Positions 8,938 to 16,717 of a stretch of DNA of 24,625 bases are shown here, in pieces. The position numbers and the translations under genes were made by a program. The notes beneath the pieces were generated by a model. That model searched no databases and was not told the DNA's origin. It saw only the letters and a program-made list of their open reading frames with translations. Positions within the stretch are counted from its first letter, which is position 1. Each line of letters starts with the position of its first letter. The stretch is from the NCBI GenBank assembly GCA_035632955.1, contig DASQFU010000030.1, positions 1-24,625 of the forward strand. The letters run 5' to 3'. This DNA is from DASQFU01 sp035632955. Its GTDB lineage: Bacteria; Eisenbacteria; RBG-16-71-46.

Positions 8938-11151
8938 ATGAGGCGTTTCCTGGTGGTGGCCGTCCTGGTGCTGGGGACGGTGTGGACCGATGCGTCGATC
9001 GCAGCCGGAGCCTGGCAGACGTTCCAGAATCCGGGCGCGTTCACCGACTTGATCGCGACCGATGACGATCTGTGGTGCGCGAGTCGCGAAGGCGGCTTGC
9101 TGCGCTTCGATCGCGTGAGCCGGAGGTTCGAAACCTTTCACCGCGAGCCCGGGAATCTCGGCAGCAACCGGCTCACGGCGCTCGCGTTCGACCGCCAGGG
9201 GCGGCTCTGGGTCGCCACCGGCGGCGCCGGGGTCAGCCGGCTCTCGGCGGACCGCAGCGACTGGGGCCTCGTCAACTCGTTCGACGGGCTGCCTTCCGAT
9301 ACCGTGCAGGCGCTCGAAGCTCAGGGCGACACCCTCTGGATCGCTACCTCCCAAGGCATCGCGCTCTGGAACGGGGACGAGATCTCGGGCTCGCTGCCGG
9401 ATCCGAACTCCGTGACGTTCGACACCACGTTCGCGAGCAGCTCGATCACCGGCGTCGTCGTGCTCGGCGACGAGGTCTGGCTCTCGAGCCGCGCAGGAGT
9501 CGGCGTGGCGCACCTCTCGACCGGTCTCACGGACTGGCGCGAGCGCAACCTCGGCATCTTCGTGCTCGACATCCAGAATCTGGCCTCGAACGGCCAGCAG
9601 GTGTTCGCGCATTCGGGCGGCGTCGTCTACGTGTGGCGTGACGCGACTGCACAGTGGGACCTGTTCGGCGGATTCGGCAACGTCCACAATCTGATCGACG
9701 ACCATGGCGAAGTGCTCGCCGGGACCGACTTCGGTGTCTATCGCTGGAACGGCGCCGGCTTCGCCCCGGTGCCGGGAGCGCCGGTGCCGACCGCGGGCGA
9801 GATTCCGGAGCCAACGGTGGATCCCGTGGGGGTCCACTTCGTCGGCATCAACGAGGTCCTCTACGAGCAGCGACCGAGCCCCGATCCCTGGCTGCCGCTG
9901 GCGACGACGTTCCCGATCGCGAACGACTTCGTCAACGTCGTCAGCGACGGGGAACGCGTCTACGCGAGCACCCGTGACCGCGGCATCTCGCGCTGGGACG
10001 GCATTCGCTGGCGGAACTGGCCCGCGAACCCTCCGGGACCGGTCAGCGACACGAGCTTCGCGAACCCAACGTTCAGCTACTGCCTGTTCCTGGATGCCAG
10101 CGGTCGAAAATGGGCGGGTTGCCACGAGACCGCGCTCGAGGAGATCGACGATCGGAGTGAGCCGCCGCAGTTCATCCATCACCATTTGACCGGCCCGGAC
10201 GGCGATCGCCATACGCGTGCGATCGTCGGCTGCGACGACGGCAACGGCGGCGTATGGTTCGGCATGTTCACGTCGTTTCCCGACACCCCGAACCTCGAGG
10301 CCGCCGGGATCGACTTCTACGATCGCAACGGCAACTTCGCGAACTACAACTTCGGGCGACGCACTCACGGCCTGGCGTACCACGCGGCACGCAATCAAAT
10401 GTGGGCCGGCTACATCGGTCGCGGCGTCGAGATCTTCCAGCCGCCCGACCTGGCGACCGATCCAATCCCAACCTTCGAAGTGCTCGCCAACACACTCACG
10501 CTCGACGTGCACTCGATCGTGATCCACGGCGACTCGGCGTGGGTCCTGACCACGGCCGGCCTGCGTCGTTACTCGGCTGGCTCGCGCATTCTTCGCCAGA
10601 CCCTGAGCCTGCCGGCCCAACTCTCGACGCCGCTCGATCCCTACGTCATGGACGTGTCGCCGGACGGCAGCTTGTGGCTCGGCACCCAAGCGGGCGTGCG
10701 GCTCTATCCCAATCGCCCCGGGGGTGCGGCACCGCAGGACTTCACGGCCGCCAACTCGCCGCTCGCGGGAAACAACGTGCGCGCGCTGCGCGTCGAGCGC
10801 GGCAGCGGTGCGGTGTGGATCGCCACCACCGAAGGATTGAGCCGCTTCGATCCGGGATTCGTTGCGCCGACCCCGGAGCTGCCGAAGCTCGAGGTCACGA
10901 TCTATCCCAATCCCGCGACGATCACCGGCGCCGGCATCCAGCTTCGCCTCGCGGGCAACTCGTCTGGTTATCGAGGAGAGGTCTATGACCTGTCCGGGCG
11001 GCGCATTCGCCGGTTCCAGGTGCCGACCAACGGGCGCGTGTTCTGGGACGGTCGCGACGAGGATGGACGGCTGGTGCAGCCGGGAATCTATTTCGTGCGC
11101 GCCCTGGCCGCGGGACGCGAGGCAGTGGCGCGGATCGCGCTGCTGCGGTGA
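8938..11151 (+). CDS. Secreted beta-propeller protein with FlgD-like C-terminal domain
   Basis: The protein (737 aa) has a signal peptide (MRRFLVVAVLVLGTV..., probable cleavage near SIAA/GAW). The body consists of roughly ten to twelve 'two-component regulator propeller'-type repeats, each with a G-x-LW-x-[AG]T-x-x-G-[IL] core. Examples are GRLWVATGGAGVSRL, DTLWIATSQGIALW, GSLWLGTQAGVRLY and AVWIATTEGLSRF. From about residue 650 the C-terminal domain has YPNPA, VYDLSGRRIRRF, FWDGRDEDGRLVQPGIYFV, as in FlgD Ig-like or T9SS-type C-terminal modules. It is probably exported to the periplasm or cell surface. It starts 3 nt after the previous stop and ends in a GTGA overlap with the next gene, so it is firmly inside the polysaccharide operon. 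No kinase or DNA-binding domain is attached, unlike hybrid two-component sensors with this propeller. Its ligand is unknown. Confidence 0.85.
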   Translation: MRRFLVVAVLVLGTVWTDASIAAGAWQTFQNPGAFTDLIATDDDLWCASREGGLLRFDRVSRRFETFHREPGNLGSNRLTALAFDRQGRLWVATGGAGVSRLSADRSDWGLVNSFDGLPSDTVQALEAQGDTLWIATSQGIALWNGDEISGSLPDPNSVTFDTTFASSSITGVVVLGDEVWLSSRAGVGVAHLSTGLTDWRERNLGIFVLDIQNLASNGQQVFAHSGGVVYVWRDATAQWDLFGGFGNVHNLIDDHGEVLAGTDFGVYRWNGAGFAPVPGAPVPTAGEIPEPTVDPVGVHFVGINEVLYEQRPSPDPWLPLATTFPIANDFVNVVSDGERVYASTRDRGISRWDGIRWRNWPANPPGPVSDTSFANPTFSYCLFLDASGRKWAGCHETALEEIDDRSEPPQFIHHHLTGPDGDRHTRAIVGCDDGNGGVWFGMFTSFPDTPNLEAAGIDFYDRNGNFANYNFGRRTHGLAYHAARNQMWAGYIGRGVEIFQPPDLATDPIPTFEVLANTLTLDVHSIVIHGDSAWVLTTAGLRRYSAGSRILRQTLSLPAQLSTPLDPYVMDVSPDGSLWLGTQAGVRLYPNRPGGAAPQDFTAANSPLAGNNVRALRVERGSGAVWIATTEGLSRFDPGFVAPTPELPKLEVTIYPNPATITGAGIQLRLAGNSSGYRGEVYDLSGRRIRRFQVPTNGRVFWDGRDEDGRLVQPGIYFVRALAAGREAVARIALLR

Positions 11152-12194
11152 GCATCGAGGTCGCGCGCTGGTCGGACGACGCCGGGCCCGCATGGGGTTC
11201 GCTGCTCGCCGCCGATCTCAACGCGACCGCCGCCCACCGGCTCGAGCTTGGCCGCGCGCTGGCGGCGGTGCTGCCGGGACTGCGGCTCGAGTTCGTCGCG
11301 GTCGAGCGCCAGGGGGCGTTGCTCGGCGGTGCGCCGGTCGTGATCGAGCGCCGGGCCGGCTTCCACTGGATCCACGGGCTGCCTTTCACGCTTTCGGGGG
11401 CGCCGCTCGCGCGCGCCGGCGAGCAGGCGTGCGTGGATCGTGCGGTGGCGACGGCGCTGGCGGAGCGCGCCGCGGCGCTTGGCGCCGTCGGTGGGGCCTG
11501 GGTGCTCTACCGTCCGGCGGGGCCCGCGCCGGAGCGCGAGGCGCTCGAAGCCGTGCCGGGGGAGACCCGCTGGGTGACGACGGCTGTGATCGACCTCGGC
11601 GCGGGCCTCGGCCCGGTGTGGCAGGCGATGGACAAGAAGACCCGCCACGAGCTGCGGCGCACTGGGGAGCGAGGGCTCCGGTTCGCGGAGGATCCGGAGT
11701 CGCTCGACGAGGTGTATGCCTTGCATCACGCCCAGACGCGTGCATGGCCCGGCTATCGACCCTTGCCGATCGAGCTCGCGCGGCGGCTGCTGCAACCCGC
11801 CGCCGCGACGACGCCAGACGCCGCGCCGCTCGCCCGCCTGTTCACCGTGCGCGACGGCCGCGGGGTGCTCGCGGGTGGCCTCGTGCTCGACGGCCCGCAC
11901 GAGAGCTTCGTGTGGTGGACCGGCGCGCACGAAGACTCGCGCCGCGCCCACGGGGTCGCGTGGTTGTACGTCTCGCTCGCCGAGTGGGCCGCGGCCGCGG
12001 GGCGTTCGCGCCTCAATCTCGGCGCGAGTCCCGGATTGGAGGGAGTCGCGGCCTTCAAGCGCTCGCTCGGAGCGCGGGACTATCGTTATCCGGTGCGCTG
12101 GATCGCACGCGCCCGTCGCTCGCGTCTGGTCTCCGCAGTCGCCGCCATCCAGGGCTTCCTCCGCCGCGGCCGGCCCCTGGGCGCGCCGGCGTGA
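11148..12194 (+). CDS. FemAB/GNAT-like acyl- or aminoacyltransferase
   Basis: The 348-residue product resembles the duplicated-GNAT FemAB/BioF2-like group (Acetyltransf_6 type). The N-terminal half has FVAVERQGALLGGAPVVI. The C-terminal half has MDKKTRHELRRTGERG, LHHAQTRAWPGY, LARLFTVRDGRGVLAGG and HGVAWLYVSLAEWAAA followed by LNLGASPGLEGVAAFKRSLGA, the arrangement typical of that family. Members attach amino acids from aminoacyl-tRNA to lipid II or acylate polysaccharides and glycolipids. The GTG at 11148 overlaps the preceding TGA by 4 nt (GTGA), and its own end overlaps the next GTG in the same way. Placement between glycosyltransferases favours glycan or sugar-amine decoration over peptidoglycan bridge synthesis, but this is inference. 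Confidence 0.78.
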   Translation: MSIEVARWSDDAGPAWGSLLAADLNATAAHRLELGRALAAVLPGLRLEFVAVERQGALLGGAPVVIERRAGFHWIHGLPFTLSGAPLARAGEQACVDRAVATALAERAAALGAVGGAWVLYRPAGPAPEREALEAVPGETRWVTTAVIDLGAGLGPVWQAMDKKTRHELRRTGERGLRFAEDPESLDEVYALHHAQTRAWPGYRPLPIELARRLLQPAAATTPDAAPLARLFTVRDGRGVLAGGLVLDGPHESFVWWTGAHEDSRRAHGVAWLYVSLAEWAAAAGRSRLNLGASPGLEGVAAFKRSLGARDYRYPVRWIARARRSRLVSAVAAIQGFLRRGRPLGAPA

Positions 12195-13255
12195 GGATCG
12201 CGACGCTCTCCGACGCATCCGCCGTGCACACGGTGCGGTGGGTCGAGCACTTCCGCGCGCGCGGGCACGACGTCCGCGTCTGGTCGCTCGAGCGCGGCCC
12301 CGAATCCCTCGGCGTCGTACCGTTGCCGGCACCGCCGCTGCCGCTACCGAGGGTCTTGCGCTATCCGCTCGCGGCCCGGGCACTCGCGCGTGACCTGCGG
12401 GCCTTCGCTCCCGACGTCGTGGACGCGCATTTCGTTCCCAACTACGGATTGCTGGGCGTGCTCGCAGGCCGCCGCCCGCTGTCGGTTGCGGCGTGGGGCT
12501 CGGACCTGCTGCTCGGCGGCCGCCGCGACCCGCTGCGTCGCGCGCGCGCGCGCTTCGTGCTCGCCCGAGCGGATCAGGTGCTGTGCGACGCCGAGAATCT
12601 CGCGGCCGCCGCGCGCGAGCTGGGGGCGGCGCCGGATCGGGTGCACGCCATTCCCTGGGGCGTCGACCTCGCGCGCGTGCGGCCGCTCGAGCCGCGGGAG
12701 ACCGGGCTCGTCCTGAGCACCCGGATGCACGAGCCGATCTACGACCTGGTGACCGTAATCGCCGGCCTGGCCCCCGTCCTTGCCCAGCATCCGCATGCGC
12801 ACGTCGCGTTCATCGGCGACGGCTCGTTGCGCCCGGCACTCGAGCGTCTCGCGGCCGAGCGGCTGCCAGCGGGACGTTTCCGCTTTCTCGGTCGGCTCGC
12901 GCCCGACGACCTGTTCGCGTTCTACGGGCGCGCGGAGGTCTACGTGTCCGCGTCGCACTCCGACTCGACCTCGCAATCGCTGCTGGAAGCAATGGCTGCC
13001 GGCGCGGCGCCGGTGGTGAGCGACATCGCCGGCAACCGCGAGTGGGTGCGCGCCGGAGAGGGCGCGCTGCTGTTCCGGCCCGGCGACGCGCAGGAGCTGG
13101 CGCGCGCCCTGGCGCGCGCGCTCGGCGACCGTGACTGGAGAACCCGCGCGGCCGCGCACAACCGGCGGGTGGTCGAGGCGCGCGCCGACTGGACGCGCAA
13201 TCTGCAGCGCATCGAGTCGCTGTTCGAATCGCTGCCAAGGGTCCGCGGCGCATGA
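12191..13255 (+). CDS. Glycosyltransferase family 4
   Basis: The product is 354 residues. The N-terminal domain starts RIATLSDASAVHTVRWVEHF, with the acceptor-loop Gly-rich turn replaced by DASAVHT. It continues with VDAHFVPNYGLLG and AAWGSDLLLGG. The donor half has IPWGVDLARVRP, LSTRMHEPIYDL, FIGDGSLRPALE, FLGRLAPDDLFAFY and the EX7E-type segment SDSTSQSLLEAMAAGAAPVV. These are standard GT4 features, so it is a retaining transferase acting at the cytoplasmic face. The frame is open far upstream (to 10862), but homology starts at the GTG at 12191, which overlaps the previous stop as GTGA. An uninterrupted CG dinucleotide tract lies at 12539-12551. Its sugar specificity is unknown. Confidence 0.9.
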   Translation: MRIATLSDASAVHTVRWVEHFRARGHDVRVWSLERGPESLGVVPLPAPPLPLPRVLRYPLAARALARDLRAFAPDVVDAHFVPNYGLLGVLAGRRPLSVAAWGSDLLLGGRRDPLRRARARFVLARADQVLCDAENLAAAARELGAAPDRVHAIPWGVDLARVRPLEPRETGLVLSTRMHEPIYDLVTVIAGLAPVLAQHPHAHVAFIGDGSLRPALERLAAERLPAGRFRFLGRLAPDDLFAFYGRAEVYVSASHSDSTSQSLLEAMAAGAAPVVSDIAGNREWVRAGEGALLFRPGDAQELARALARALGDRDWRTRAAAHNRRVVEARADWTRNLQRIESLFESLPRVRGA

Positions 13256-14541
13256 GTCCGCGCCGCCTGCTGCTGTTGTGCTATTTCTATCCGCCGCTGG
13301 CGGGAGGAGGCGTGCATCGGGTGCTGAGCTTCACGCGTCACCTCCCGGCCCATGGTTGGGCGTGCACCGTCGTGTGCGCCGGCGAGGGAGACTACTGGGT
13401 GACGGACGAGACCTTGGACGCGCGCGTGCCGGCCGAAACCGAAGTGATCCGTGTCCCGGGGGGCAGTGTGCTCGCGACCTGGCGGCGCGTGTTCCGTGGG
13501 CGCGGCGACCGGTTGCCGGGCGAATCGGCCGCGGCGCTCCGGCGGTGGAGCGACTGGTGGCTGCTGCCCGACTCGTACGTGGGTTGGGCGCCGCGCGCAC
13601 GCGCCGCCGCCGCAAAGCGGATTGCTCGGGGAGGAGTGTCGGCGATCCTTTCGAGCTCGCCGCCCGAGAGCGTTCATCTCGCGGCGCTGCCGCTGCGCCG
13701 GCGCTTCGGCATTCCCTGGATCGCCGATTTCCGTGATCCGTGGGTCGGCCTCTACCGGCGCACGCCGCCGAGCGCCTGGCATCGCCGGCGCCAGAGCCAG
13801 CTCGAGCGCACCGTCATGAGCGCCGCCGACGTCGTGCTCAGCGCGTCGCGCACTCAGATGGACTTCTCGACTGCCGGCTCGGGAGCCCGGCCCCGCAGGG
13901 TCGAGCTGATCCCCAACGGCTTCGAGCCGGCAAGCGACGTCGCGACCGCCGAGAGCCCGGACCCGGCGTGGTTCGTGATCGCATTCACGGGGACGCTCTC
14001 TCAGGTGCCCGACACGGACGTGTTCCTCGAAGCGGTGCACGAGCTGCTCAGCCGTCACCCCGAGGCGCGACGCCGCGTGCGGGTGCGCCTCGCCGGCCCC
14101 TACGATCCCAGCTATGCCGACCGCGCGGTGGCGCTCGGGTTGCGCGGCATCGTCGAGTTCCTCGGCCAGCGCTCACAGCCGGAGGTGCGAACGCTCCAGC
14201 GGCGCGCCGATCTGCTGGCACTGTGGATACCGCGCGGGTCGGGGTATCGAGCCGCGCTGCCGGGCAAGCTGTACGAGTACCTCGACGCCGGGCGTCCGGT
14301 CGTCGCGTTGCTCGAGCCCCAGGACGAGGCCGTCGAGCTGGTGCGGCGAGCGGGAGGCACGGTGGTTGCGCCGGGCGCGCGCGCGGCGCTCACCGACGAG
14401 CTCGAGCGCCGCTATCGCGCCTGGAGCACGAACGGGCGCGAGCCGGACGCGCGCCCGGCATGGTTGGATGACTTCGCGCGCGAACGCCTGGCCGGACGGC
14501 TCGCGCGCGTGCTCGACCAGGTCTGCGGAGCCCGCACGTGA
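13252..14541 (+). CDS. Glycosyltransferase, GT4-like
   Basis: The 429-residue protein begins with CYFYPPLAGGGVHRVLSFTRHL, the glycine-rich acceptor-side loop of GT4 enzymes. ILSSSPPESVHLAALPL and IPWIADFRDPWVGLY follow; the DFRDPW motif is characteristic of a polysaccharide-cluster subgroup. The donor half has LIPNGFEPAS, IAFTGTLSQ, FLGQRSQPEVRTLQRRADLLALWIP and GKLYEYLDAGRPVVAL. The start ATG overlaps the preceding TGA (ATGA) and the stop overlaps the next GTG. It is likely a cytoplasmic, membrane-associated transferase for the same glycan as its neighbours. Family confidence is high; donor and acceptor are unknown. Confidence 0.88.
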   Translation: MSPRRLLLLCYFYPPLAGGGVHRVLSFTRHLPAHGWACTVVCAGEGDYWVTDETLDARVPAETEVIRVPGGSVLATWRRVFRGRGDRLPGESAAALRRWSDWWLLPDSYVGWAPRARAAAAKRIARGGVSAILSSSPPESVHLAALPLRRRFGIPWIADFRDPWVGLYRRTPPSAWHRRRQSQLERTVMSAADVVLSASRTQMDFSTAGSGARPRRVELIPNGFEPASDVATAESPDPAWFVIAFTGTLSQVPDTDVFLEAVHELLSRHPEARRRVRVRLAGPYDPSYADRAVALGLRGIVEFLGQRSQPEVRTLQRRADLLALWIPRGSGYRAALPGKLYEYLDAGRPVVALLEPQDEAVELVRRAGGTVVAPGARAALTDELERRYRAWSTNGREPDARPAWLDDFARERLAGRLARVLDQVCGART

Positions 14542-16070
14542 TCGCGACCAGCGCAACGCCTGTCACCCGGCTCGAACGGGTGGCGCTGGTGGTGGCGCTC
14601 GCGCTTACCGCGGCACTGATGATGCCGATGCGGCTGGCGGTGAACGACGGGACCTACGTTCATCTCCAGTACGCCCGCCACCTCGCCTCCGGTCAGGGAC
14701 TGGTGTTCAACGTCGGCGAACGCGTCTACGGCTGCACCAGTCCGCTGTGGGCGGCGCTGCTGGCCGACGGCATCATGCTCGGTTTCGACGGGCTGCGGAC
14801 GGCGCGCGTGCTCGGCGCACTCTCCACGCTCGCCGCCGTCGTGTTCTTTTTTCAACTGCTGCGCCGCACGTTGCGAACGCCTGCGCTGCGCGCCGCCGGA
14901 ACCATCGCGTGGGCGGGACACGCGTGGCTGCTGCGCTGGTCGATGTCCGGCAGCGAGGCGCCGCTCGCGGTCGCGCTCACGCTCGCGGGCTTCGTGGCGT
15001 TCGTGGACGGAAGGCCGTGGCGGACCGGAGCGTTATGGGCGCTCGCGGCGTTGACCCGGCCGGAAGCGGCGGTTCTCCTGCTGCTCTGGGTCGCCGTACT
15101 CCTGATCGACACCGAGAATCGCGACGGCCTGCGACGCATGGTGGCGGGGACGTTGCCGCCGCTCGTGATCTACGGCGGATGGCTGTTGTTCGCCCGCGTG
15201 TATTTCGGAACCTTCTGGCCGCAGATCTTCTCGACGCCGGCGCGCCGCGGAGACAGCGCGCTCGGGATCCTGGAGAGTCTCACCCGACAGGTGCAACTCC
15301 TGACCGGCACTGAGGCCGCGCTGGCCGTCATGCTCGCGCTCGCGTTGCTGGCCGCGGGACCGCGGCTGTGGCGCCGGCCGGGCGTGACGCGCCGGCTCGT
15401 TCCCTGGTGCTGGGTGCTGGCGCTGCCGTTGCTCTACGCAATGCGGCGCGTGTCGGTGACGTCTCAACATCTGATCCTCGTCATGCCGGTGCTCGCGTGG
15501 CTCGCGTGGCGCGCGGCCGAGCGATGGTGGCTCGGGGACGATGAAGACGAACCGGCGCCGGTCTGGATGCCGGCAGCGGCGGCGTTGCTCGCGGTGCTCG
15601 TGCTCGGGCAGAACCTGATTGTCTATCGGCGCACGGTGGTCCCCGAGGTGCGCGAGGAAACGCTGCACACCCGGGGCAGCCTGGTTCCGTGGGGACGCTG
15701 GTTCGGCGAGCACACCGAGCCAGGCGCGCTGATCGCCACCTCGGAGATCGGCGCGATCGGCTATCACGGCCAGCGCCGGGTTCTGGATCTCAATGGCGTC
15801 GTGACGCCGGCGATGATCGGTTTTCTGCAGAATGAAACCGCAGCGGATGCCGCGGCGGCGTTTCGCTTCGCGGCGTTCGCGCGTCCGGACTTTCTCGTCG
15901 ACGTCGCGCCGCGGCCGTATGCCTTGCTCGCGCGCAGCCGTTTCGCTGCCGCGTTGATTCCGATCGGCCACGCGCCGATCGGTGCCGGCGTGCGCGGCGC
16001 CTCGTCCAGGTTTCACTCTTTCTATCGCGTCGACTGGGCCGCATTCGATTCGCTGCGCGCTCCGTCGTGA
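14538..16070 (+). CDS. GT-C-type multi-pass membrane glycosyltransferase
   Basis: This 510-residue protein is predicted by eye to have about ten membrane helices. After the first helix (residues 15-30) it carries NDGTYVHLQYARHLASG followed by GLVFNVGERVYGCTSPLW. This matches the D-x-x-[YF]-x-x-x-[RQ]YARNL..G.GLVFN.GE.V.GYT..LW pattern of a large bacterial GT-C group, with Asp37 as the probable catalytic residue in the first external loop. The C-terminal part is soluble, with SEIGAIGYHGQRRVLDLNG and VDVAPRPYALL, conserved in the same group. It likely transfers a polyprenyl-phosphate-linked sugar at the outer face of the membrane and could use the product of the synthase at 8218. It starts at a GTG in a GTGA overlap and is the last gene of the locus. 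The substrate is unknown. Confidence 0.8.
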   Translation: MIATSATPVTRLERVALVVALALTAALMMPMRLAVNDGTYVHLQYARHLASGQGLVFNVGERVYGCTSPLWAALLADGIMLGFDGLRTARVLGALSTLAAVVFFFQLLRRTLRTPALRAAGTIAWAGHAWLLRWSMSGSEAPLAVALTLAGFVAFVDGRPWRTGALWALAALTRPEAAVLLLLWVAVLLIDTENRDGLRRMVAGTLPPLVIYGGWLLFARVYFGTFWPQIFSTPARRGDSALGILESLTRQVQLLTGTEAALAVMLALALLAAGPRLWRRPGVTRRLVPWCWVLALPLLYAMRRVSVTSQHLILVMPVLAWLAWRAAERWWLGDDEDEPAPVWMPAAAALLAVLVLGQNLIVYRRTVVPEVREETLHTRGSLVPWGRWFGEHTEPGALIATSEIGAIGYHGQRRVLDLNGVVTPAMIGFLQNETAADAAAAFRFAAFARPDFLVDVAPRPYALLARSRFAAALIPIGHAPIGAGVRGASSRFHSFYRVDWAAFDSLRAPS

Positions 16071-16078
16071 GCGCGGAT

Positions 16079-16099
16079 GGCGTCGCTCGGACGCCCTTT
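16079..16099 (+). terminator. Possible weak intrinsic terminator
   Basis: GGCGTC (16079-16084), loop GCTCG, GACGCC (16090-16095) forms a perfect 6-bp GC-rich stem, followed by CTTTAT. It begins 9 nt after the stop of the last polysaccharide gene. The T-tract is short, so termination may be incomplete. This is the best terminator candidate between the two operons. Confidence 0.42.
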
Positions 16100-16105
16100 A
16101 TCGTA

Positions 16106-16125
16106 GACTGCACGTGTGTGCAGTC
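16106..16125. repeat. Perfect 8-bp dyad, GACTGCAC-N4-GTGCAGTC
   Basis: The two arms GACTGCAC (16106-16113) and GTGCAGTC (16118-16125) are exact reverse complements around GTGT. No T-run follows, so a terminator role is unlikely. The length and symmetry fit a dimeric regulator site about 30 bp upstream of the mraZ promoter -35 element. It could also be the second part of a tandem hairpin ending the polysaccharide transcript. Confidence 0.5.
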
Positions 16126-16155
16126 ACCTGATTTCGATTCCATCAACATTTTGTT

Positions 16156-16184
16156 TTGACTCCATGACGCCCCGGAATTACAGT
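16156..16184 (+). promoter_or_regulatory. Sigma70-type promoter of the dcw operon
   Basis: TTGACT (16156-16161) and TACAGT (16179-16184) are separated by 17 bp, matching 5/6 and 4/6 of the housekeeping consensus. The preceding 25 bp are AT-rich relative to the rest of the window and could act as an UP element. The start of transcription would be near 16191, immediately before the MraZ-type repeats. The element stands out because such motifs are rare in this GC-rich DNA. Confidence 0.7.
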
Positions 16185-16195
16185 CCGCCGCGGTG

Positions 16196-16235
16196 GTGGG
16201 GAAAAGTAGGGGATCGTGGTGTTAGGTGGTAACCC
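16196..16235 (+). promoter_or_regulatory. MraZ operator: four 10-bp-spaced repeats
   Basis: Four consecutive 10-bp units begin GTGG, GTAG, GTGG and GTGG at 16196, 16206, 16216 and 16226. Read as TGGGN-type boxes they are TGGGG, TAGGG, TGGTG and TGGTA, each separated by exactly 5 nt. This is the box size and spacing reported for MraZ in E. coli. They lie just downstream of the predicted transcription start and upstream of mraZ. MraZ binding here would repress its own operon. Confidence 0.75.
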
Positions 16236-16258
16236 TTCATCGTCGGCGGTTGCATTCC

Positions 16259-16717
16259 ATGTCGTCGTTCCTCGGCACGGACACCTATGCCATCGATCAC
16301 AAAGGCCGAATCGCGGTGCCGGCGTCGATGCGGCGCGGGCCGACCCGCAAGCCGCTCACCACGTTCGTGCTCAACATGGGCTTCGATGGTTGTGTCGCGA
16401 TGTACGCGCTCGACGAGTGGAATCGCATGATGGAGCGACTGGGCAAGATCTCGAAAGGCAACCCCGACGGCCGGGCGTTTCAACGGACGTTCATGCTTCA
16501 CGCGCGGCAGGTGACGGTGGACGCGCAGGGAAGGATCCCGATTCCACCGGCACTCATGGACCATGCGGGGCTTCGCAAGGAAGCGGTCCTGCATGGTGCA
16601 AATGACCATCTCGAGATCTGGAACTCCGAGCGCTTCCAAACCGCCCTGGCGCCGGTGACGAAGATCGAAGGCAAGTATGAAGCGCTCGCCGAGAAGCTGT
16701 TCAAGGACGAAGCGTGA
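16259..16717 (+). CDS. mraZ: Transcriptional regulator MraZ
   Basis: The 152-residue protein has two SpoVT/AbrB-like half-domains with the family motif DxxGR: YAIDHKGRIAVPA near the N-terminus and VTVDAQGRIPIPPAL in the second half, with FMLHARQV between. MraZ forms ring-shaped oligomers that bind tandem TGGGN-like boxes at the dcw promoter; such boxes are present directly upstream. The ATG at 16259 gives the usual short lead before the first motif. The GTG at 16226 is in frame but lies inside the fourth operator repeat and would add an unconserved basic extension. The stop overlaps the start of the STAS gene. Confidence 0.93.
   Translation: MSSFLGTDTYAIDHKGRIAVPASMRRGPTRKPLTTFVLNMGFDGCVAMYALDEWNRMMERLGKISKGNPDGRAFQRTFMLHARQVTVDAQGRIPIPPALMDHAGLRKEAVLHGANDHLEIWNSERFQTALAPVTKIEGKYEALAEKLFKDEA

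Noticed and set aside
8026..11193. 1055-codon open frame on the minus strand
   Set aside because: It lies opposite the propeller gene and its neighbours, which have clear homology. The translation is Arg/His/Glu-rich with no recognisable domain, the usual shadow of GC-rich codon bias.
10862..12190. Long N-terminal extension of the GT4 at 12191
   Set aside because: This stretch is an off-frame reading of the propeller end and the FemAB-like gene. The GT fold starts at the overlapping GTG.
16106..16125. The 8-bp dyad as a Rho-independent terminator
   Set aside because: It is followed by ACCTGATTTC rather than a T-run. The hairpin at 16079-16095 with CTTTAT is a better, though weak, candidate.
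16226..16258. GTG at 16226 as the MraZ start
   Set aside because: It falls within the fourth operator repeat and adds a non-conserved basic leader; ATG 16259 gives the normal MraZ N-terminus.
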